Of a stretch of DNA of 64,000 nt, positions 57,738-64,000 are shown in pieces. Source of the stretch: Pseudomonas sp. PSKL.D1 (GTDB taxonomy: Bacteria > Pseudomonadota > Gammaproteobacteria > Pseudomonadales > Pseudomonadaceae). A program made the position numbers and the translations under genes. Every line of letters starts with the position of its first letter. Position 1 is the stretch's first letter. The notes under the pieces are model-generated. The model ran no database searches. It was given only the letters and a program-made list of their open reading frames with translations, and was not told the origin of the DNA. The stretch covers positions 4,946,001-5,010,000 of the forward strand of contig NZ_CP118607.1 in NCBI RefSeq assembly GCF_028898945.1, read 5' to 3'.

Positions 57738-58535
57738 TTACAACTGAAAGCTTTGCACACTGTCCGGCTTATGCCAGAGCGTAGGTAGGATATTTCTGAG
57801 AATTTGCGGATCGGCGCTGGTCCAGAAGCCTGCCTCTCGGGCCGGCCCGTCAGCCAACAGATCGCGTGCAGCCAGCAAACGCTGCAACTGACGTGCAACT
57901 GCAGCGCCGGTATCGATGATTGCCACATCCACCGGCACCATTTCGGCCAGCAGTGGGCGCAGGAAGGGATAGTGGGTGCAGCCGAGGATGAGGGTGTCGC
58001 ATCCGGCGGCGAGCAACGGTTGCACGTAACCAAGCAGTAACTGGCGTAATTGCGGGCTGCCCAGGTCACCGGTCTCGATCAGTTCGACCAACCCCGGGCA
58101 AGGCTGAGTAATGACTCGCACATCGTTGGCAAAGCGGTCGAGCAGGGCTGCGAACTTGGCACTCTGCAGAGTGCCGGTAGTCGCCAGCACACCTACCACG
58201 CCAGAACGGGTCGCCGCCGCCGCGGGCTTGACCGCAGGCTCCATACCTACCAGTGGCCAGTCCGGGTAAAGCTCGCGCAGGTCGGCCACGGCCGCCACCG
58301 TTGCGGTATTGCACGCCAGCACCATGGCTTTGGCGCCTTGAGCCTGAAAAAACTCGGCAATGCGTCGGCAACGTTGACGGATGTAATCCGGGGACTTTTC
58401 GCCGTAGGGCACATGGCCGCAGTCGCCCACGTACAGCAGCGATTCGTTGGGCAGCAGGCGCTGGATTTCAGCGAGCACCGACAAGCCCCCGACGCCCGAG
58501 TCCATCACGCCAACCGGCGCCGAACGCTCAGCCAT
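57738..58535 (-). CDS. murI: Glutamate racemase
   Basis: Makes D-glutamate for peptidoglycan. The 265-aa protein has [17 protein letters not shown] with the conserved Asp-Ser, the catalytic Cys75 in [12 protein letters not shown] and Cys186 in [17 protein letters not shown] 58535 overlaps the end of moeB by 8 bp, so it is the fifth gene of a coupled operon (hemA-prfA-prmC-moeB-murI). A longer frame into moeB is not needed. Confidence 0.95.
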   Translation of the reverse strand: MAERSAPVGVMDSGVGGLSVLAEIQRLLPNESLLYVGDCGHVPYGEKSPDYIRQRCRRIAEFFQAQGAKAMVLACNTATVAAVADLRELYPDWPLVGMEPAVKPAAAATRSGVVGVLATTGTLQSAKFAALLDRFANDVRVITQPCPGLVELIETGDLGSPQLRQLLLGYVQPLLAAGCDTLILGCTHYPFLRPLLAEMVPVDVAIIDTGAAVARQLQRLLAARDLLADGPAREAGFWTSADPQILRNILPTLWHKPDSVQSFQL

Positions 58536-59283
58536 GGCGCGTGCCGCACACGGTGCAGGCCGGGTCGCGCTTGACCCGCAACTCGCGCAGGCGTGTGCCA
58601 AGTGCATCAATCAGTAGCAGCCGGCCTACCAATGGCTCGCCAAAACCGGCCAACAGCTTCATGGCCTCCAGTGCTTGCAGGCTGCCGACCAGCCCCACCA
58701 GCGGCCCGATCACGCCTGCTTCGCTGCAGGTCAGTTCTGCCTCGCTGCCGTGGCCATACAGGCAGTGGTAACAAGGACTGGTGTCCCGGCGTGGGTCGAA
58801 CACAGACAACTGCCCTTCCAGGCGAATCGCGGCACCGCTGACCAAGGGTTTGCCAGCCTCAAAGCAAGCGGCATTGACGGCTTCACGGGTACCGAAGTTG
58901 TCGGAACAGTCGAGCACCAGGTCCACCGCCGCCACGGCAGCAGCCAGTGAGTCTTCGTCCAGTGCCTGGCGATGGGTGACCAGGTTGATTTCGGGGTTGA
59001 TCGCCTGCAACCGCTGCACTGCCGAGTCGACCTTGCTCATGCCAACGCTGCCGCTGTCATGAATGACCTGGCGCTGCAGGTTGGTAAGGTCGACGGTGTC
59101 GAAGTCGGCCAGGTGCAGCTCACCCACGCCAGCCGCGGCCAAATATAGCGCCACTGGCGAACCGAGGCCGCCGAGCCCGACGATCAACGCCTTGCTCTGC
59201 TTCAGGCGTAGCTGGCCGTCAATGTCTACTTGAGCCAGCAGGATCTGCCGGCTGTAACGCAACAGTTCCTGATCGGTCAGCAT
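58528..59283 (-). CDS. moeB: Molybdopterin-synthase adenylyltransferase MoeB
   Basis: E1-like enzyme that adenylates the C-terminus of MoaD for sulfur transfer in molybdopterin synthesis; relatives also serve ThiS. The 251-aa protein has the nucleotide motif [52 protein letters not shown] and Zn Cys pairs (CYHC at about 176-179, CTVC near the end). ATG 59283 overlaps the prmC stop by 7 bp. No MoaD or MoaE is in this window, so a ThiF-like role cannot be excluded. Confidence 0.92.
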   Translation of the reverse strand: MLTDQELLRYSRQILLAQVDIDGQLRLKQSKALIVGLGGLGSPVALYLAAAGVGELHLADFDTVDLTNLQRQVIHDSGSVGMSKVDSAVQRLQAINPEINLVTHRQALDEDSLAAAVAAVDLVLDCSDNFGTREAVNAACFEAGKPLVSGAAIRLEGQLSVFDPRRDTSPCYHCLYGHGSEAELTCSEAGVIGPLVGLVGSLQALEAMKLLAGFGEPLVGRLLLIDALGTRLRELRVKRDPACTVCGTRHG

Positions 59284-60107
59284 GGCAAGCGCCCCAGGGA
59301 AATACGTTCATGGCCGCCGAGGTCTACCCGGCTGGCAACTTCGACAAAGCCTTGCTGCTGCAGCAACTCGCGTACTGCCGGCGCCTGATCATAACCATGC
59401 TCGAGCAGCAGCCAGCCGCCGGGCAGCAGGTGCTCCGGTGCCTTGCTGACGATTACCCGCAAGTCGTCCAGGCCATCGGCACCCGCTACCAGCGCACTGC
59501 TGGGTTCGAAACGCACGTCGCCTGCGACAAGATGCGGGTCTTCGGCGGCAATGTAAGGGGGGTTGCTGAGGATCAGGTTGAAGCGCTGGCCCGCCAGGCT
59601 GTCGAACCAGTGGCTGGCCAGCACCTGGACATTGCCGAGCCCCAGGCGTTGACGGTTGCGCTCAGCCAAGGCCACCGCCTCTTCTACGCGGTCCACGGCC
59701 GTTACCTGCCAGGCCGGGCATTCGCTGGCCAGGGCCAGGGCAATAGCGCCGGTGCCGGTACCCAAGTCGAGGACCTTGGCCGGCGCGGCGGGCTGCAACT
59801 CCAGCGCGGTCTCTACCAACAGCTCGGTGTCGGGCCTTGGAATCAAAGTATGTGGCGCCACTTCAAGGTCGATTTTCCAAAAACCCTGCTGCCCCAGAAT
59901 GTAGGCCACAGGCTCGCCAGCCCGCCTGCGCTGCAGGTAACCGGCATAGGTGTCGGCAGCCTCGCTGCTGACAATGCGCTCGGGCCAGGTGTGCAGGTAA
60001 CTGCGCGACTTGCCGATGGCTGCAGCCAGCAACAGTTCGGCGTCCAGGCGCTCGGTAGGCGAGTCTGGCAGCTGCGCGTTGCGCAGCAGGCTGGCAATGA
60101 TGGTCAT
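59277..60107 (-). CDS. prmC: Release factor glutamine methyltransferase PrmC
   Basis: N5-methylates the glutamine of the GGQ motif in RF1 and RF2. The 276-aa protein has RPDTELLVETALE, the SAM motif VLDLGTGTGAIALALASE and the catalytic NPPY (residues 182-185) in LILSNPPYIAAEDPHL. Its ATG shares one base with the stop of prfA, which encodes its substrate, a close coupling seen in most gammaproteobacteria. Confidence 0.96.
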   Translation of the reverse strand: MTIIASLLRNAQLPDSPTERLDAELLLAAAIGKSRSYLHTWPERIVSSEAADTYAGYLQRRRAGEPVAYILGQQGFWKIDLEVAPHTLIPRPDTELLVETALELQPAAPAKVLDLGTGTGAIALALASECPAWQVTAVDRVEEAVALAERNRQRLGLGNVQVLASHWFDSLAGQRFNLILSNPPYIAAEDPHLVAGDVRFEPSSALVAGADGLDDLRVIVSKAPEHLLPGGWLLLEHGYDQAPAVRELLQQQGFVEVASRVDLGGHERISLGRLPC

Positions 60108-61189
60108 CAGTCCCCCAGGGCCGCCAGCTGGTCGGCCTGGTATTCGGCCAGCAAGGGTTCAATCACCGAGTCGACACCCCCGGCGAGGATGTCATCCAGC
60201 GAATAAAGGGTCAGGTTGATACGATGGTCAGTCACCCGCCCCTGTGGATAATTGTAGGTGCGGATGCGTTCGGAACGGTCGCCCGAGCCCACCAGCAACT
60301 TACGCTCACTGGCGATGGCATTTTGCGCGGCACTGGTTTGCATGTCGTTAAGCTTGGCCGACAGCCAGGACATGGCGCGAGCGCGGTTCTTGTGCTGCGA
60401 ACGCTCTTCCTGGCACTCCACCACGATACCGGTGGGCAAGTGGGTGATGCGGATGGCCGAATCGGTCTTGTTCACGTGCTGACCACCGGCGCCGGAGGCA
60501 CGGTAAGTGTCCACGCGCAGGTCCGCCGGGTTGATCTCGATCGCCACTTGCTCATCGGGCTCGGGCAACACGGCCACGGTGCACGCGGAGGTGTGGATAC
60601 GGCCTTGGGATTCTGTCTCCGGCACCCGCTGCACCCGGTGCGCACCGGACTCAAACTTCAGCTTGCCGTAGACGCTGTCGCCTTCGACCCGGGCGATGAT
60701 CTCTTTGTAACCGCCGTGCTCACCCTCGTTCTCGGAGAGGATTTCCAGGCGCCAACCGCGCTTCTCGGCATAGCGCGAATACATGCGGAACAGGTCACCC
60801 GAGAAGATCGCCGCCTCGTCCCCACCGGTGCCGGCACGGATTTCGAGAAACACGTTGCGCCCGTCGTTGGGGTCCTTGGGCAGCAGCATGCGCTGCAACT
60901 GCGACTCAAGGCCGACCAATTGCTCCTTGGCTTCGCGCACTTCCTCCACCGCCATCTCGCGCATATCCGGGTCGGCGTCCTTGAGCAGCGCTTGTGCGCC
61001 TTCAAGGTCGTCCTGCACCTTGCGCCACTCTTTATAAGCGGCGATTACCGGTTCCACTTCGGCGTATTCACGGGAGTAGGCACGGAAACGGGCTTGGTCG
61101 GAAATGACTTCGGCATCACCAAGCAGCGCGGTGAGTTCCTCGAAGCGGTCATGGAGCGTGTCCAGTTTGTTCAGCAGCGACGCTTTCAT
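60107..61189 (-). CDS. prfA: Peptide chain release factor 1
   Basis: Recognises UAA and UAG stop codons and triggers peptide release. The 360-aa protein has the coiled-coil N-domain, the codon-reading tripeptide in [17 protein letters not shown] (P-x-T) and the catalytic GGQ in [20 protein letters not shown], with the target Gln for PrmC. ATG 61189 overlaps the hemA stop by 4 bp, so the gene is translated with hemA. Sequence is typical. Confidence 0.97.
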   Translation of the reverse strand: MKASLLNKLDTLHDRFEELTALLGDAEVISDQARFRAYSREYAEVEPVIAAYKEWRKVQDDLEGAQALLKDADPDMREMAVEEVREAKEQLVGLESQLQRMLLPKDPNDGRNVFLEIRAGTGGDEAAIFSGDLFRMYSRYAEKRGWRLEILSENEGEHGGYKEIIARVEGDSVYGKLKFESGAHRVQRVPETESQGRIHTSACTVAVLPEPDEQVAIEINPADLRVDTYRASGAGGQHVNKTDSAIRITHLPTGIVVECQEERSQHKNRARAMSWLSAKLNDMQTSAAQNAIASERKLLVGSGDRSERIRTYNYPQGRVTDHRINLTLYSLDDILAGGVDSVIEPLLAEYQADQLAALGD

Positions 61190-62463
61190 TGCGGGGATTT
61201 GTCCGTCGAGCCCTCGTTGAGGGCAAAGAGTTCCTGGGCCATGGCCAGCGCATCAAGGCGGCCTTCGGCCGAGAGCCTTTTCAATTGCACGCTGGGTGCG
61301 TGCAGGAGTTTGTTGGTGAGGCCACGGGCCAGTTGGGCCAGTACTTCTTCGGGGTTGCCGCCGTTGGCCAGCAGGCGCTGGGCCTTTTGCAGCTCTTCGT
61401 CGCGCAGGCGTTCACTTTGTTGGCGATAGGCGCGCAGCACATCCACGGCAGCCAGCTCACGCAGGCGCACCATGAAATCTTCGGCACCGACCGAAACCAG
61501 CTCCTCAGCAGCCTGGGCCGCGCCCTGGCGGCTTTTGAGGTTTTCCGCGACGACTTCATGCAGGTCGTCGACGGTATAAAGATACACATCGTCAAGTTCG
61601 CCCACCTCCGGCTCGATATCCCGAGGCACAGCGATGTCGACCATGAAAATAGGCTTGTGCTTGCGCTGCTTGAGGGCACTTTCCACCGCACCTTTGCCCA
61701 AAATCGGCAGCTGGCTGGCGGTGGAACTGATGACGATGTCGCTGTTGGCCAACTCCTGCGGTATATCCGCCAGCAGTACGGCATGGGCGCCAAACTGCTC
61801 TGCCAGGATGCTGGCGCGCTCCAGGGTGCGGTTGGCCACCACGATACGGCGCACACCCTGTTCATGCAGGTGCCGGGCGACCAGGGTGATGGTTTCCCCC
61901 GCACCAATCAGCAACGCCTGGCTGCGCCCAAGGTCGCTGAAGATCTGCCGTGCCAGGCTGACGGCGGCGAACGCCACCGACACCGGGTTTTCGCCGATGG
62001 CAGTGTCGGTACGCACTTGCTTGGCTGCACTGAACGTGGCCTGGAACAGGCGCCCGAGCAGCGGCCCTACAGTGCCGGCCTCACGGGCCACGGCGTAGGC
62101 CGACTTCATCTGGCCGAGAATCTGCGGTTCTCCAAGCACCAGCGAGTCCAGGCCCGAAGCCACCCGCATCATATGCCTGACTGCGTCGTGCTCTTCGTGG
62201 ATGTACGCACTGGCACGCAGCTCGTCCAGGCTCAGACGGTGATAATCGGCCAGCCACTGCAACACCGCGTCGGCCGACAGGTGGTCCTGCTCTATATAGA
62301 GCTCGCTACGGTTGCAGGTGGACAGGATCGCCGCCTCGCGGCTGGCGGTCAGCCGGCAAAGCTGCTGCAGGGCGTCTACCAGCTGCTCTGGGGTAAACGC
62401 CACGCGCTCGCGTACGTCTACCGAGGCAGTCTTATGGTTGATACCAAGTGCAAGAAAGGCCAT
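61186..62463 (-). CDS. hemA: Glutamyl-tRNA reductase
   Basis: Reduces glutamyl-tRNA to glutamate-1-semialdehyde with NADPH, the first step of haem synthesis in the C5 pathway. The 425-aa protein has the nucleophile Cys50 in [37 protein letters not shown], the NADPH fold [20 protein letters not shown] and [12 protein letters not shown]. It is the first gene of the hemA-prfA-prmC-moeB-murI operon and diverges from the TPR lipoprotein gene across 221 bp. Confidence 0.97.
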   Translation of the reverse strand: MAFLALGINHKTASVDVRERVAFTPEQLVDALQQLCRLTASREAAILSTCNRSELYIEQDHLSADAVLQWLADYHRLSLDELRASAYIHEEHDAVRHMMRVASGLDSLVLGEPQILGQMKSAYAVAREAGTVGPLLGRLFQATFSAAKQVRTDTAIGENPVSVAFAAVSLARQIFSDLGRSQALLIGAGETITLVARHLHEQGVRRIVVANRTLERASILAEQFGAHAVLLADIPQELANSDIVISSTASQLPILGKGAVESALKQRKHKPIFMVDIAVPRDIEPEVGELDDVYLYTVDDLHEVVAENLKSRQGAAQAAEELVSVGAEDFMVRLRELAAVDVLRAYRQQSERLRDEELQKAQRLLANGGNPEEVLAQLARGLTNKLLHAPSVQLKRLSAEGRLDALAMAQELFALNEGSTDKSPQ

Positions 62464-62684
62464 GCAAGGTCGCTGGTTGTGACAGGAAGCCGATAATTGT
62501 CCTCTTTCGCAGGTTTTTGGACAACCACCGTTCGCTATTGTCGTGATAGCAGGGGTGCATGGCTCTCGGGAACCCTATCCCCCCCTTCAAAGGTCGCAAT
62601 GACCCAGACACGACGCAGGTGGGTTTGCCCCCGCGCTTGTGTCATCATGCTCCGACCGCCGGTAAGTCATTCCAAGTCGCATTT

Positions 62685-64000
62685 ATGAACAGACCCTACG
62701 CATTGCTGCTTGCCCTCGCCCTGCTTCAGGGCTGCCAGAGCCTGGCCCCGCAAAAAGCCGAGCCTCCCGTTACCGAGGCTGGCAAAGGCGCGGCCGAAAA
62801 GCCCGTGGTGTACGGGTCGTTCAAGCAAGACACGCTTTATAGCCTGCTGGTGGCCGAACTGGCCGGCCAGCGCAACCGCTTTGACATCGCGCTGGCCAAT
62901 TACGCCGACCAGGCTGAAAAGACCCAGGACCCGGGTGTATCCGAGCGCGCCTACCGCATTGCCGAGTACCTCGGCGCCGACGAGCCGGCTCTGGATAGCG
63001 CCCTGATCTGGGCAAAAAACGACCCGCAGAACCTGGATGCCCAACGCGCAGCAGCCATCCAGCTGGCACGGGCCGGCCGCTATGACGACTCCATGACCTA
63101 TATGGAGAAGGTGCTGCAAGGCCAGGGCGACACCCATTTCGACTTCCTCGCCCTGTCGGCCGCCGAAACCGACCAAAGCACCCGCGACGGCCTGATGCAC
63201 AGCTTCGACCGCTTGCTGGTCAAGTACCCGGACAACAGCCAGCTGGTGTTCGGCAAAGCCCTGCTGCTGAACCAGGACGGCAAGGCCGAAGAAGCACTCG
63301 ACCTGCTTGAAGCGCACCCGGCACAAAACGGCGAAATCGCCCCCATCCTGCTGCGCGCCCGCCTGCTCCAGGCGCTGGACCGTGGCCCGGAAGCCCTGCC
63401 GCTGCTACGCGGCGCGATCCGCGACAACCCGGACGACAAACGCCTGCGCCTGACCTACGCCCGCACGCTGGTCGAGCAAAACCGTATCGCCGATGCCAAG
63501 GGCGAGTTCCTCAGCCTGGTGCAGCAATACCCTGAAGATGACGAACTGCGTTACTCCCTGGCCCTGGTGTGCCTGGAGAACAAAGACTGGGATGAAGCCG
63601 AAAACTACCTGCGCGAGCTCATTGAACGGGACAGCAACGTCGACGCCGCGCGCCTTAACCTGGGCCGCATCGCTGAAGAGCGCCACGACCCGGCCGGCGC
63701 TCTGCGTGAGTATGCCCTGGTCGGCCCAGGCCCGGACTACTTGCCGGCGCAACTGCGCCAAGCCGACATTCTCATCGCCAATGGCCGCGGTACTGAAGCC
63801 TCGCGCCTGCTGGGTGATGCTCGCGAGGCACAGCCGGAAATCGCCGTGCAGCTTTACCTGATCGAATCGGAAAGCTACAGCAACAACAACAAGGACGCCC
63901 AGGCCGACCAGGTGTTGCAACAGGCTCTGAAACGCTACCCGGACGACCTTAACCTGCTTTACACCCGCGCCATGCTCGCCGAAAAACGCGATGACCTGCC
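62685..64000 (+). CDS. TPR-repeat lipoprotein (3' end outside window)
   Basis: A predicted outer-membrane lipoprotein rich in tetratricopeptide repeats. The signal peptide MNRPYALLLALALLQGC lipidates Cys17. After a short linker, repeated 34-residue units continue to the window edge (FDIALANYADQAEKTQDPGV; AAAIQLARAGRYDDSMTYME; LVFGKALLLNQDGKAEEALD; DELRYSLALVCLENKDWDEA). About 438 codons are visible. In Pseudomonas this gene usually precedes lolB, so it is likely an envelope assembly protein; lolB itself is outside the window. Confidence 0.9.
   Translation, partial: MNRPYALLLALALLQGCQSLAPQKAEPPVTEAGKGAAEKPVVYGSFKQDTLYSLLVAELAGQRNRFDIALANYADQAEKTQDPGVSERAYRIAEYLGADEPALDSALIWAKNDPQNLDAQRAAAIQLARAGRYDDSMTYMEKVLQGQGDTHFDFLALSAAETDQSTRDGLMHSFDRLLVKYPDNSQLVFGKALLLNQDGKAEEALDLLEAHPAQNGEIAPILLRARLLQALDRGPEALPLLRGAIRDNPDDKRLRLTYARTLVEQNRIADAKGEFLSLVQQYPEDDELRYSLALVCLENKDWDEAENYLRELIERDSNVDAARLNLGRIAEERHDPAGALREYALVGPGPDYLPAQLRQADILIANGRGTEASRLLGDAREAQPEIAVQLYLIESESYSNNNKDAQADQVLQQALKRYPDDLNLLYTRAMLAEKRDDL

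Overview
This 64 kb window is a GC-rich Pseudomonas chromosome segment, most likely from the P. putida group. The evidence is gene content and order: fruB/fruR with a TGAAACGTTTAA Cra operator, ampD-ampE, trxB/cysZ, mqo-hpt-upp-uraA, a LitR/PplR-type light operon with phrB, and hemA-prfA-prmC-moeB-murI. Many intergenic gaps carry Pseudomonas REP hairpins. It is mostly core genome. I saw no rRNA, tRNA, CRISPR array, transposase, prophage or plasmid gene. All product names are read from protein motifs and context; nothing was searched.

Layout. 1-4.7 kb: fructose PTS protein FruB (cut by the window edge), divergent regulator FruR/Cra and a TatD-like nuclease. 4.7-13.5 kb: a chemoreceptor, AmpE/AmpD, a DUF1631 protein, NadC, TrxB and CysZ. 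13.6-15.5 kb: the main accessory island, an Ntox15 (HxxD) DNase-type toxin with a glycine-rich N-terminal membrane region and its GAD-like/DUF1851 immunity gene, with a visible drop in GC in the toxin tip and immunity gene. 15.6-24.7 kb: a PAS-PAS chemoreceptor, a GT4 glycosyltransferase behind a Pho-box-like triple repeat, an Old Yellow Enzyme, glutathione peroxidase, SlyD, Pta, an OmpA lipoprotein and a glyoxalase II-like hydrolase. 24.8-35.7 kb: a soluble histidine kinase with a TPR response regulator, a MalT-like LuxR regulator, and a DUF1329/DUF1302/acyl-CoA ligase set probably acting on lipid or fatty-acid substrates. 35.8-43.5 kb: a 2-hydroxyacid dehydrogenase, RsmC, a yybP-ykoY-type Mn2+ riboswitch with its GDT1 transporter, a M48 protease, an SRAP protein with altered active-site residues, small Zn/Cys proteins, an acyltransferase and YajG. 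44-50.9 kb: Mqo after an unexplained 600-bp gap, PA4642-like, WbuC, Hpt, Upp, UraA and HemH.

51.8-57.0 kb is the most interesting region: five codirectional genes (FAD oxidoreductase, DUF523-DUF1722 desulfidase of RudS type, class II LitR-like MerR regulator, photolyase, degenerate SDR). Both promoters carry direct repeats matching the consensus I recall for P. putida PplR1, T(G/A)TACA-N12-TGTA(C/T)A. A tRNA 4-thiouridine desulfidase beside a photolyase under light control suggests one programme that repairs UV damage to DNA and also removes a near-UV chromophore from tRNA. 57.1-62.5 kb: PagL lipid A deacylase and the overlapping murI-moeB-prmC-prfA-hemA operon. The window ends inside a TPR lipoprotein gene.
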